Source of the DNA: Caldimonas sp.
Lineage (GTDB): Bacteria; Pseudomonadota; Gammaproteobacteria; Burkholderiales; Burkholderiaceae_C
Length of the DNA: 32,957 nt
NCBI GenBank assembly: GCA_030150305.1
Contig: JASLGD010000567.1
Location: 1-32,957 of the forward strand
Direction: 5' to 3'
Of this stretch, positions 23,437 through 31,871 are shown piece by piece. Position 1 is the stretch's first letter. The number at the start of each line of letters is the position of its first letter. Position numbers and translations under genes: made by a program. The notes under the pieces are model-generated. The model saw only the letters and a list, made by a program, of their open reading frames with translations, searched no databases and was not told where the DNA came from.

Positions 23437-23976
23437 ATGCCCATCCATCGCGTCCCTCGCGTCGCCGCCTGCCTCGGCCTGCTCGGCCTGGCGCTCGCCG
23501 GCTGCTCCTCGCTGCAGACTTCGGACAGCTTTCTCGGCGTCATCACGCCGTATCGCGTCGAGGTCGTGCAGGGCAACGTCGTCACCAGCGAGCAGGTCGC
23601 GCTCGCCAAGCCCGGGCTGACGCGCGCACAGGTGCGCGACGTCCTCGGCTCGCCGCTGCTCGCCGACCCGTTCCACGCCGATCGCTGGGACTACGTCTTC
23701 ACGATCCGGCGGCAAGGCGCGGCGCCGCAGATGCACCGCGTCGTCGTCCGCTTCAAGGACGACGTGCTCGCGAGCGTGGAAGGCGCCGCAAACCTGCCGA
23801 GCGAGCACGAGTTCGTCGCCTCGATCGATACCTTCAAGACATCGCGCAACGCTCCTCCGCTCGTCCTGAGCGACGAGCAGCTGAAGGCGCTGCCCGTGCC
23901 GCAGCGGCCCGCCGCGGCCGAGCCCGCGCCGCCGGTGCCGAACCGCACCTACCCTCCGCTCGAGCCGCGCTCATGA
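23437..23976 (+). CDS. bamE: Outer membrane protein assembly factor BamE (lipoprotein)
   Basis: 179-residue lipoprotein (SmpA/OmlA) of the BAM complex that inserts beta-barrel proteins in the outer membrane. The signal sequence ends in the lipobox LALAGC with Cys23. The BamE core shows 'YRVEVVQGNVVTSEQVALAKPGLTRAQVRDVLGSPLL' (in parts) and 'DPFHADRWDYVFTIRR', matching the family's QG-N-(I/V)-x and RWDY blocks. A Pro/Ala-rich C-terminal tail of about 35 residues is extra. The frame starts at 23398, but ATG 23437 gives a proper signal peptide. The stop overlaps the dapB start as ATGA. Divergent from fur. Confidence 0.93.
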   Translation: MPIHRVPRVAACLGLLGLALAGCSSLQTSDSFLGVITPYRVEVVQGNVVTSEQVALAKPGLTRAQVRDVLGSPLLADPFHADRWDYVFTIRRQGAAPQMHRVVVRFKDDVLASVEGAANLPSEHEFVASIDTFKTSRNAPPLVLSDEQLKALPVPQRPAAAEPAPPVPNRTYPPLEPRS

Positions 23977-24787
23977 CCGGCGACGGCCAGCGCCGCCGCA
24001 TCGCGATCGCCGGAGCCTCCGGGCGAATGGGGCATGCCCTCGTCGAGGCGGTCGTCGCCAGCCGCGACCTCGTCCTCGCCGCCGCGTTCGACGTTCCCGG
24101 CAGCCCCGCGATCGGCAGCGATGCCGCCGCGTTCCTCGGCCGGCCGAGCGGTGTCGTCGTCTCGGCCGACGCGCGCGCGGCGCTCCGCGCGAGCGAGGTG
24201 CTGATCGACTTCACGCGGCCCGAGGGCACGCTCGCGCACCTGGCGCTCTGCCGCGAGCTCGGCGTCGCCGCGGTGGTCGGCACGACCGGCTTCGACGCCG
24301 AGCAAAAGCGCGCGATCGCCGCGCACGCCGAGCACATCCCCATCGTGCTCGCGCCGAACATGAGCGTCGGCGTCAACGTCGTGCTGAAGCTGCTCGAGGT
24401 CGCGGGCCGCGCGCTCGCCGACGGCTTCGACGTCGAGATCGTCGAGACGCACCACCGCATGAAGGTCGACGCGCCGAGCGGCACCGCGCTGAAGATGGGC
24501 GAGGTCATCGCCGCGGCGCAGGGCAAGGCGCTCGACAGCGTCGCCGCGCTCGACCGCAACGGCGCGCGCCGCCCCGGCGCGATCGGCTTCGCGTCGCTGC
24601 GTGGCGGCGACATCGTCGGCGATCACACCGTCCTCTTCGCCGGCAACGGCGAGCGGATCGAGATCACGCATCGCTCGTCGAGCCGCACGACCTACGCGGA
24701 AGGAAGCCTGCGCGCCGCACGCTTCGTGCTCGGCAGGAAGGCGGGGCTGTTCGGCATGGACGAGGTGCTCGGCCTCGCGGACGCGCG

Positions 24788-24791
<4 letters not shown>
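23973..24791 (+). CDS. dapB: 4-hydroxy-tetrahydrodipicolinate reductase
   Basis: 272-residue cytoplasmic enzyme of the lysine/diaminopimelate pathway, reducing HTPA with NAD(P)H and so feeding peptidoglycan synthesis. The N-terminal 'IAIAGASGRMG' (GASGRMG at 14-20) binds the cofactor, 'APNMSVGVN' is conserved, and the catalytic signature ETHHRMKVDAPSGTA begins at Glu158 with His160 and Lys164 as the catalytic pair. Length is normal. The reading frame runs open upstream to 23193, but the ATG at 23973 overlaps the bamE stop (ATGA) and starts at the expected place. Its stop overlaps the next gene's GTG (GTGA), so bamE-dapB-ExbB-like are coupled. Confidence 0.96.
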
Positions 24792-25438
<647 letters not shown>

Positions 25439-25525
25439 AGCCGCCGCGCACGCCTCGTTCGCTGCGCCCCGAGGGGCCGCTGCCGGAATCGGGAGCGACC
25501 CGGCGCGCGACCGGAGGCGATTGAC
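25439..25525 (+). other. Spacer between ExbB-like and ExbD-like genes
   Basis: 87 bases between two genes that are usually nearly contiguous. It contains a GCCCC-GA-GGGGC inverted repeat (25466-25477) in a setting resembling the GC-rich intergenic elements common in Burkholderiales, and ends in GGAGG ahead of the ExbD-like ATG. No reading frame was supported. Confidence 0.35.
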
Positions 25526-25942
25526 ATGCCGTTCGGCCGCCTCGAGCGCAACCCCGGCGCGCAGCCGATGAGCGACATCAACATGACGCCGCTGATCGAC
25601 GTCATGCTCGTGCTGCTCGTCATCTTCATGATCACGGCGCCGCTGATGACGTCGAGCCTCAAGCTCGACCTGCCGCGCACCGATGCGGCGCAGGCGAGCG
25701 ATACGCCGCAGTTCGTCAGCGTTGCGCTCGACCGCGATGGCCGCACGTTCTGGGGCGACGAGGCGGTCGACGCGGCGACGTTCGCCGAGCGCGTCGCCGC
25801 GGCGGCGCGGCGCAACCCGCAGACCGAGGTCCAGCTGCGCGCCGACAAGGCGGTGCCGTACGGCCGCGTCGCCGAGCTGATCGGCGTCGTGCAGAAGGCC
25901 GGGCTGACGCGGATCGGCTTCGTCGCCGAGGCCGAGAAGTAG
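25526..25942 (+). CDS. ExbD/TolR family biopolymer transport protein
   Basis: 138-residue partner of the ExbB-like channel. One N-terminal transmembrane helix (about 22-40) in 'MSDINMTPLIDVMLVLLVIF' carries the conserved protonatable Asp25. A periplasmic domain of about 95 residues ends in 'TRIGFVAEAEK', as usual for ExbD/TolR. ATG 25526 is supported by GGAGG about nine bases upstream. Preceded by the ExbB-like gene and followed by a nested hairpin, it ends this transcription unit. Whether it serves TonB-type import or another system is not visible here. Confidence 0.9.
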   Translation: MPFGRLERNPGAQPMSDINMTPLIDVMLVLLVIFMITAPLMTSSLKLDLPRTDAAQASDTPQFVSVALDRDGRTFWGDEAVDAATFAERVAAAARRNPQTEVQLRADKAVPYGRVAELIGVVQKAGLTRIGFVAEAEK

Positions 25943-25988
25943 AGGCCGCCGGGCGCACGAGCGCCCGCGCCGAGGGCGGGCGGCCTTT
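25943..25988 (+). terminator. Nested hairpin terminator after the ExbD-like gene
   Basis: AGGCCGCC (25943-25950) pairs with GGCGGCCT (25979-25986), enclosing an inner GGGCGC-ACGA-GCGCCC hairpin (25951-25966), followed by a short T-run (25986-25988). It starts one base after the ExbD stop, and the gene beyond is convergent. The T-run is short, so termination strength is uncertain. Confidence 0.6.
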
Positions 25989-26092
25989 CGGAGCAGCGAT
26001 GTCGCACGCGGTCGCGCTCACGGCAGGGCGCTGCGGCAACGCCCGGCCGGCGCGCTCGACAGCACGGCCATCCTCGCTGCGCGGCTTGCCCG

Positions 26093-26962
26093 CTACCAGT
26101 CCTCGTGTCGACGCAGGTAGGTCGCGAACCGCGGCACCCCGTTGGACGTGACGTCGCGATAGCGGTACGTGACGTGCGAGCCGATCGGCGGCGGGTTGCG
26201 CCGTTCGGCGTCGCTGAGCCCGCTGCCGATGAAGAACCGGGTGCCGTCTTCGGTCTCGACCTCGAGCGCACCGAGCTGCCCGCGGTACTTGCCGCTGCCG
26301 CGGCGATGGCCGACGACGCGCGCCTCGGCGTCGAGCGTCGGCTTGAGCTTGAACACCGCATCGCTGCGGCCGCCGACGTGCGCGGCCGACGCGACGTGCA
26401 GCACCAGGCCCTCGCCGCCCGCGCCGACGACGCGCTCGAGGTCGCGCGCGAGCGCGGCGCGCCCGCCGACGCGCCACTGCGGCGCGAGCTCGGCCGGGCC
26501 GCTGCCGCGCGGCAGGATCGCGGCGAGCCTCGCGATGCGCTCGTCGAACGTGCCGTCGGCCACGGGCTGGTCGAACACCATGTAGCGCACCGACGACCAC
26601 GCCACCGGGTCGGGCGAAGCATGGCGCACGGTCGCTGACAGCCGTTCGAAGCGGCCGCGCCCGATCCACAGTTCGCCGTCGAGCGGCTCGGGCGGCAGCG
26701 CGTCGAGGAACGACGACGGCGCCGAGACGGTGCGGCCGCTGCGGTGGCGAAGCGTCCGCCCGTCCCAGAGGGCGCGCACGCCGTCGTATTTCTCGCTGAC
26801 AAGACAGCGCGCCGGATCGACCTGCTCGCGATAGACCGAAGCGAGCTCGGGGCGCGGCGGCGTCGGCGCAGGCGCTGCCGCGCCGGCCCAGCGTGGCAGC
26901 GCGAGCGAGCCGAGCGCGACGAGCGCGAGCCGTCGTGCGGTAGAGGTGGAGGAGGTGGCCAT
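26093..26962 (-). CDS. Exported ATP-dependent DNA ligase (LigE-like)
   Basis: 289-residue minimal ATP-dependent ligase with only the nucleotidyltransferase core and an OB-fold. Motifs run in order: motif I 'SEKYDGVRALWDG' with the adenylated Lys58; motif III 'LDGELW' (Glu98); motif IIIa 'RYMVFD'; motif IV 'EGLVLH' (184-189); motif V 'VFKLKP' (Lys205, Lys207). The OB domain follows from about 211. An N-terminal 'ARRLALVALGSLALPRWAGAAA' is a signal peptide, so the enzyme should act in the periplasm or outside, as for LigE proteins of Neisseria and Haemophilus-type bacteria. ATG 26962 has GGAG about eight bases upstream; an upstream in-frame extension to 27076 would bury the signal. Alone on the minus strand, it separates the exbD and leuS units. 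Confidence 0.88.
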   Translation of the reverse strand: MATSSTSTARRLALVALGSLALPRWAGAAAPAPTPPRPELASVYREQVDPARCLVSEKYDGVRALWDGRTLRHRSGRTVSAPSSFLDALPPEPLDGELWIGRGRFERLSATVRHASPDPVAWSSVRYMVFDQPVADGTFDERIARLAAILPRGSGPAELAPQWRVGGRAALARDLERVVGAGGEGLVLHVASAAHVGGRSDAVFKLKPTLDAEARVVGHRRGSGKYRGQLGALEVETEDGTRFFIGSGLSDAERRNPPPIGSHVTYRYRDVTSNGVPRFATYLRRHEDW

Positions 26963-27110
26963 CGACGAACTCCGCAATGCGCGTTTGCGCGTGCGGCGAA
27001 TCGTTGCCGCGGCGGCCCGCCGCGTCGAGCGCTCCGGAGCAGGACGCGCGGGCTCCCCCGAGGAGAGGATCGACACGCGCGCCGCAGCACGTCCTGCGCG
27101 AACGCGTTTC

Positions 27111-27116
27111 TATAAT
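27111..27116 (+). promoter_or_regulatory. -10 element of the leuS promoter
   Basis: A perfect TATAAT lies 32 bases ahead of the leuS ATG in a surrounding sequence otherwise very GC-rich. No good -35 was found at 15-18 bases upstream (the bases there read around CACGTC). It also lies in the region upstream of the divergent ligase gene. Confidence 0.6.
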
Positions 27117-27148
27117 CGATCGATGGCTGCCTTCCGCATCGCACCCGC

Positions 27149-29770
27149 ATGAAGGCCGATTTCGCTCCCCGCGACGTCGAACAGGCAGCGCAACGCGCCT
27201 GGGCTGCCGCCGACGCGTATCGCGTCCGCGAGGACCCGGCCCGGCCAAAGTACTACGCGTGCTCGATGCTGCCCTACCCGAGCGGCCGGCTGCACATGGG
27301 GCACGTGCGCAACTACACGATCAACGACATGCTGGCGCGCCACCTGCGCATGACCGGCATGAACGTGCTGATGCCGATGGGCTGGGACGCGTTCGGCTTG
27401 CCCGCCGAGAACGCCGCGATCAAGAACAACGTGCCGCCGGCGCGCTGGACGCGCGAGAACATCGCCGCGATGAAGGGCCAGATGCAGGCGCTCGGCCTGG
27501 CGATCGACTGGAGCCGCGAGATCGCGACCTGCGACCCGTCGTACTACCGCTGGAACCAGTGGCTGTTCCTGAAGATGCTGCAGGCGGGAATCGCCGAGCG
27601 GCGCACCCAGGTCGTCAACTGGGATCCTGTCGACCAGACCGTGCTCGCCAACGAGCAGGTGATCGAGGGCCGCGGCTGGCGCTCGGGCGCGCTCGTCGAG
27701 AAGCGCGAGATCCCGGGCTACTACCTGAAGATCACGCAGTACGCCGAAGAGCTGCTCGAGTGCGTCAAGACCGGCCTGCCCGGCTGGCCCGAGCGCGTCA
27801 AGGTGATGCAGGAGCACTGGCTCGGCAAGAGCGAGGGCGTTCGCTTCGCGTTCCTGCACAACATCCACGACCACGACGGCAAGCTGATCGGCGGCGGCCG
27901 GCTCTACGTCTTCACGACGCGTGCCGACACGATCATGGGCGTCACGTTCTGCGCGGTCGCGCCCGAGCATCCGCTCGCGCTGCACGCCGCCGAGCGCAAT
28001 CCCGAGGTCGCCGCCTTCATCGAGTCGTGCAAGCTCGGCGGCACGACCGAGGCCGAGCTCGCGACGCAGCAAAAGCGCGGCATCGACACCGGCCTCTTCG
28101 TCGAGCACCCGCTCAGCCACGAGCAGATCCCGCTCTGGATCGGCAACTACGTGCTGATGGGCTACGGCGACGGCGCAGTGATGGGCGTGCCGGCGCACGA
28201 CGAGCGCGACTTCGAGTTCGCGCGCCAGTACGGCATCGACATGCTGCAGGTGATCCACGTCGACGGCGAGGAGTTCTCGTACGAGCGCTGGCAGGACTGG
28301 TACGCCGACACGACGTGCAGCGTCACCGTCAACTCCGACATCTACAGCGGCATGACGTACGACGTCGCGGTCGACGCGGTCGCGGCGGCGCTCGCGCACC
28401 GCGGCCTCGGCGGCAAGCAGACGACGTGGCGGCTGCGCGACTGGGGCATCAGCCGGCAGCGCTACTGGGGAACGCCGATCCCGATCATCCACTGCGACGC
28501 GTGCGGCGTCGTTCCGGTGCCGGAGAATGACCTGCCGGTCGTGCTGCCCGAGGACCTGATCCCCGACGGCTCGGGCAATCCGCTCGTCAGGAACCATGGC
28601 TTCATCGACGTCGCGTGTCCGAAGTGTCGCCGCCCGGCGCGCCGCGAGACCGACACGATGGACACCTTCGTCGACAGCGCGTGGTACTTCATGCGCTATT
28701 GCGACCCGCATCTCGAGGACGCGATGGTCGGCGCGGGCACGAAGTACTGGATGCCGATGGACCAGTACATCGGCGGGATCGAGCACGCGATCCTGCACCT
28801 GCTCTACGCGCGCTTCTGGACCAAGGCGATGCGCGACATGAAGCTGGTCTCGATCGACGAGCCGTTCACGAGGCTGCTCACGCAGGGGATGGTGCTCAAC
28901 CACGTCTGGGCGCGCGAAACCCCTCAGGGCGGCATCGAGTACTTCCCGCCGGACGAGGTCACACCCGTCGAAGAAAAAAGCGGCCCCAGCGGGGCCGGCC
29001 GCCTCGCGGACGGCACCCAGGTCTCCTACCGCGGCATGCTCAAGATGGGCAAGACCGAGCGCAACGGCGTCGACCCGCAGGAGCTGATCGACCGCTACGG
29101 CGCCGACACCGCGCGGCTCTTCGTCATGTTCGCGTCGCCGCCCGAGCAGACGCTCGAGTGGAACAACGCCGGCGTGGAAGGCGCGCACCGGTTCCTGCGC
29201 CGGCTCTGGAAGTTCGCCGCCAAGAACGCCGAGGCGATCGACGCGCCGGCGGCGCGCAAGCCCGCGCGCGGCGCCGCGCCGGCGCTGCGCCACGAGGTGC
29301 ACTCGGTGCTGCGCCAGGTCAGCTACGACTACGAGCGGATGCAATACAACACCGTCGTCTCGGGCGCGATGAAGCTGCTCAACGCGCTCGAGGCGCACGC
29401 CGGCGGCGACGCGGTCGCGCCGGCGGCGCTGCGCGAGGGCACCGCGATCCTGCTGCGCGTCCTCTACCCCGTCTGCCCGCACACGACGTGGGCGCTCTGG
29501 AGCGAGCTCGGGCTCGCCAGCGAGCACGGCGAGCTGCTCGACGCGCCCTGGCCGGTGGTCGACGAGGCGGCGCTCGTGCAGGAAGAGATCGAGCTCGTGC
29601 TGCAGATCAACGGCAAGCTGCGTGGGTCGCTGCGCGTTCCTGCCGGCGCCGACAAGGCGGCGATCGAGAAGGCGGCGCTCGCGGCGCCCGAGCTCGCCAA
29701 GCACGGCGAAGGCCGCGAGGTGAAACGCGTCGTCGTCATCCCCGGCCGTCTCGTCAACATCGTCGTCTAG
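27149..29770 (+). CDS. leuS: Leucyl-tRNA synthetase
   Basis: 873-residue class I synthetase charging tRNA-Leu. The HIGH motif reads HMGH (49-52) in 'SGRLHMGHVRNYT'. The CP1 editing domain shows 'TTRADTIMG' and 'GVPAHDERDFEFA', the threonine-rich and aspartate motifs of hydrolytic proofreading. 'GISRQRYWGTPIP' and 'YIGGIEHAILHLLYARFW' mark the catalytic core. The KMSKS loop reads KMGKT (632-636), which keeps both lysines but departs from consensus. Just before it (about 607-620) the coding sequence contains a GC hairpin preceded by an A-run. ATG 27149 is the usual start. It heads the leuS-lptE-holA unit. Confidence 0.96.
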   Translation: MKADFAPRDVEQAAQRAWAAADAYRVREDPARPKYYACSMLPYPSGRLHMGHVRNYTINDMLARHLRMTGMNVLMPMGWDAFGLPAENAAIKNNVPPARWTRENIAAMKGQMQALGLAIDWSREIATCDPSYYRWNQWLFLKMLQAGIAERRTQVVNWDPVDQTVLANEQVIEGRGWRSGALVEKREIPGYYLKITQYAEELLECVKTGLPGWPERVKVMQEHWLGKSEGVRFAFLHNIHDHDGKLIGGGRLYVFTTRADTIMGVTFCAVAPEHPLALHAAERNPEVAAFIESCKLGGTTEAELATQQKRGIDTGLFVEHPLSHEQIPLWIGNYVLMGYGDGAVMGVPAHDERDFEFARQYGIDMLQVIHVDGEEFSYERWQDWYADTTCSVTVNSDIYSGMTYDVAVDAVAAALAHRGLGGKQTTWRLRDWGISRQRYWGTPIPIIHCDACGVVPVPENDLPVVLPEDLIPDGSGNPLVRNHGFIDVACPKCRRPARRETDTMDTFVDSAWYFMRYCDPHLEDAMVGAGTKYWMPMDQYIGGIEHAILHLLYARFWTKAMRDMKLVSIDEPFTRLLTQGMVLNHVWARETPQGGIEYFPPDEVTPVEEKSGPSGAGRLADGTQVSYRGMLKMGKTERNGVDPQELIDRYGADTARLFVMFASPPEQTLEWNNAGVEGAHRFLRRLWKFAAKNAEAIDAPAARKPARGAAPALRHEVHSVLRQVSYDYERMQYNTVVSGAMKLLNALEAHAGGDAVAPAALREGTAILLRVLYPVCPHTTWALWSELGLASEHGELLDAPWPVVDEAALVQEEIELVLQINGKLRGSLRVPAGADKAAIEKAALAAPELAKHGEGREVKRVVVIPGRLVNIVV
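28971..28997 (-). terminator. Antisense intrinsic-terminator-like hairpin inside leuS
   Basis: Read on the minus strand, CGGCCCC-GCT-GGGGCCG (28997-28981) is a perfect 7-bp stem with a three-base loop, followed by C and a TTTTTT run with more T's (28979-28971). This has the form of a rho-independent terminator for antisense transcription within leuS. On the plus strand it encodes EEKSGPSGAG without breaking the frame. Confidence 0.55.
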
Positions 29771-29789
29771 CGCCGGAGACCGACCGACG

Positions 29790-30275
29790 ATGCGACGACG
29801 CTTCCTGCTCGCCGCCGCAATCGCTCTCGGGGGCTGCGGCTTCGAGCTGAAGCGCCCGCCGGCGCTCAACTTCGGCAAGATCCAGCTCTCCGGCTTCGCG
29901 CCGCGCTCGCCGCTGGGCGCCGAGCTGAAGTCGAGCATCGACGCGAGCACGACGACGCGCGTCGTCGAGGCCGGGCAGGGCGCCCAGGCGGTGCTGCAGG
30001 CGATCACCGAGTCGCGCGAGAAGGTCGTCGTCGCGCAGACCGCTGCGGCCCAGATCCGCGAGTTCGAGCTGCGCCTCAGGTTCGGCTTTCGCGTCGTCGA
30101 TGCGACCGGCAAGGTGCTGATCCCCGACAGCGAGATCCTGCTGACGCGCTCGCTCACCTACACCGAGACCGCGGCGCTCGGCAAGGAACAGGAAGAGGCG
30201 TTCCTGTACCGCGCCATGCAGGGCGACATCGTGTCGCAGGTGCTGCGCCGGCTGGCGTCGGTGCGGCCGGTCTAG
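29790..30275 (+). CDS. lptE: LPS-assembly lipoprotein LptE
   Basis: 161-residue outer-membrane lipoprotein that plugs the LptD barrel and helps deliver LPS to the cell surface. The short signal 'MRRRFLLAAAIALGGC' ends in an ALGGC lipobox with Cys16 as lipidation site, followed by the typical 'GFELKRPPALNFGKIQLSGFAP' (in parts). The alpha/beta LptE domain contains the 'LPDSEILLTRSLTYTE'-like block (here IPDSEILLTRSLTYTE). It begins 19 bases after leuS and ends seven before holA, so the three form an operon, the normal betaproteobacterial order. Confidence 0.92.
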   Translation: MRRRFLLAAAIALGGCGFELKRPPALNFGKIQLSGFAPRSPLGAELKSSIDASTTTRVVEAGQGAQAVLQAITESREKVVVAQTAAAQIREFELRLRFGFRVVDATGKVLIPDSEILLTRSLTYTETAALGKEQEEAFLYRAMQGDIVSQVLRRLASVRPV

Positions 30276-30282
30276 GAGCTCC

Positions 30283-31371
30283 ATGCAGATTTCGCTCGAT
30301 CGTCTCGACGCGCAGCTCAAGCGCGAGCTGCGCCCGGTCTACACCGTCTGGGGCGACGAGCCGCTGCTCGCGCAGGAAGCGGCGGACGCGATCCGCGCGG
30401 CGGCGCGCGCCGCCGGTTGCAGCGAGCGCCAGGTGCACACGGTGCAAGGCGCGCACTTCGACTGGAGCGGCCTGCTCGGCGCGTCGCAGGCGCTCAGCCT
30501 GTTCGCCGACCGCCAGTTGATCGAGATCCGCATCCCATCGGGCAAGCCGGGCAAGGACGGCTCCGAAGCGCTGCAGCGGTATTGCGAGCTCGCCGGCGAC
30601 GGCCGCGACGTCATCACCCTCGTCACGCTGCCGCGGCTCGATCGCGCGCAGCAGTCGAGCGCGTGGTTCGCCGCGCTCGACGGCGCCGGCGTCGCCGTGC
30701 GCATCGATCCCGTCGAGCGGCAGGCGCTGCCGCGCTGGATCGCCGAGCGCCTCGCTGCGCAGGGCCAGCACGTCGCCGCCGGCGCCGAAGGCCAGCGCGC
30801 GCTCGCGTTCTTCGCCGACCGCGTCGAGGGCAACCTGCTCGCGGCGCACCAGGAGATCCAGAAGCTCGCGCTGCTCTATCCGCCGGGCGAGATCGCGTTC
30901 GAGCAGATCGAGACCGCCGTCCTCAACGTCGCGCGCTACGACGTGTTCCGACTCGGCGAGGCGGTCCTTGCCGGTCAGGCGGCGCGCGCGCTGCGCATGC
31001 TCGACGGCCTGCAGAGCGCGGGCGAGGCCGCGGTGCTCGTGCACTGGACGATCGCCGAGGACATCCGCGGCCTGAAGCGCGTCAAGGATGCGCTCGCCGC
31101 CGGCCGGCCGCTGCCGCTCGCGCTGCGCGAAGCGCGCGTGTGGGGCGCGAAGGAGCGCGTCTTCGAGCGCGCGGTGACGCTGATCGGCGAGTCGGCGATC
31201 GCGCATCTCCTCGACGCGGCGCACGTCTGCGACGGCTTGGTGAAGGGGATCAAGCATCCCGACTGGCCGCTCGATCCGTGGGAAGGGTTGAAGCGGCTCG
31301 TGCTCATGCTCGCCGAGGAGACCGCGCGCGTCGGCGCGAAGCCGATCGCCCGCATGGCGCTCACCGCCTAG
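30283..31371 (+). CDS. holA: DNA polymerase III subunit delta
   Basis: 362-residue delta subunit of the clamp loader, which opens the beta clamp. The N-terminal AAA-like domain has 'RPVYTVWGDEPLLAQEAADAIR', a degenerate nucleotide fold as is usual for delta, with 'HFDWSGLLGASQALSLFADRQLIEI' (in parts) as the next conserved block and 'FEGNLLAAHQEIQKLALL'-like sequence (here VEGNLLAAHQEIQKLALL) mid-protein. The C-terminal collar domain is helical. ATG 30283 is preceded by AGGAG that overlaps the lptE stop. Its TAG stop interlocks with the TAG of the opposite-strand cinA in a CTAG tetramer. Confidence 0.94.
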   Translation: MQISLDRLDAQLKRELRPVYTVWGDEPLLAQEAADAIRAAARAAGCSERQVHTVQGAHFDWSGLLGASQALSLFADRQLIEIRIPSGKPGKDGSEALQRYCELAGDGRDVITLVTLPRLDRAQQSSAWFAALDGAGVAVRIDPVERQALPRWIAERLAAQGQHVAAGAEGQRALAFFADRVEGNLLAAHQEIQKLALLYPPGEIAFEQIETAVLNVARYDVFRLGEAVLAGQAARALRMLDGLQSAGEAAVLVHWTIAEDIRGLKRVKDALAAGRPLPLALREARVWGAKERVFERAVTLIGESAIAHLLDAAHVCDGLVKGIKHPDWPLDPWEGLKRLVLMLAEETARVGAKPIARMALTA

Positions 31372-31871
31372 GCCGGCGGCGACGTCTCGACGCGCGCAAG
31401 CAGCAGCTCGAGCGCTCGAACGACCGACTGCGCGCGCACCGCGGCGCGATCGCCGTGCGCCTGCAGCAGCACGGCAGCGGCCGCGCTGCCGCGCGCGCAG
31501 GTCGCGATCCAGACGGTGCCGACCGGCTTGGCGGCGCTGCCGCCGTCGGGACCGGCGATGCCCGTGACCGCGACGGCGAACGTCGCCGGCGTGCGCGCGA
31601 CGGCGCCTTCGGCCATCGCGCGTGCGACCTCGGCGCTCACCGCGCCGTGCGCCGCGATCAGCGCAGCGGGAACGCCGAGGAGCTCGGTCTTCGCGGCGTT
31701 CGAGTAGGTGACGACGCCGCGCTCGAACCACGCACTCGAGCCCGGGCGCGCCGTGCACGCAGCGGCGACGAGCCCGCCGGTGCACGACTCCGCCGCCGCC
31801 ATCGTCGCGCGGCGCGCGACGAGCGCATCGGCGAGGCGCGCGACCAACGCGCTGGCGTCGGCGTCGCTCAC
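31368..31871 (-). CDS. pncC: CinA C-terminal family nicotinamide-nucleotide amidase
   Basis: 167-residue stand-alone CinA C-terminal domain (PncC), which hydrolyses nicotinamide mononucleotide to nicotinate mononucleotide in NAD salvage. 'AAESCTGGLVAA' carries the nucleophile Ser29 within ESCTGG, 'VTYSNAAKTELLGV' the conserved lysine (Lys61), and 'VAVTGIAGPDGGSAAKPVGTVWI' (in parts) the glycine-rich loop. The N-terminal MoCF domain of full CinA is absent, as in many proteobacteria. GTG 31871 overlaps the pgpA stop as GTGA; the frame is open far upstream but that part is a pgpA shadow. Often annotated simply as CinA. Confidence 0.9.
   Translation of the reverse strand: MSDADASALVARLADALVARRATMAAAESCTGGLVAAACTARPGSSAWFERGVVTYSNAAKTELLGVPAALIAAHGAVSAEVARAMAEGAVARTPATFAVAVTGIAGPDGGSAAKPVGTVWIATCARGSAAAAVLLQAHGDRAAVRAQSVVRALELLLARVETSPPA

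Noticed and set aside
23193..23972. N-terminal extension of dapB through bamE
   Set aside because: DapB starts normally at 23973 with an ATGA overlap; the extension overlaps fur and bamE and is not protein-like.
27117..27148. T-box or other leader upstream of leuS
   Set aside because: The leader predicted from the TATAAT is only about 25 bases, too short for such an element.
27110..30157. 1015-residue open frame opposite leuS and lptE
   Set aside because: It spans two clearly coding plus-strand genes and has a biased composition (Arg, His, Asp); shadow.
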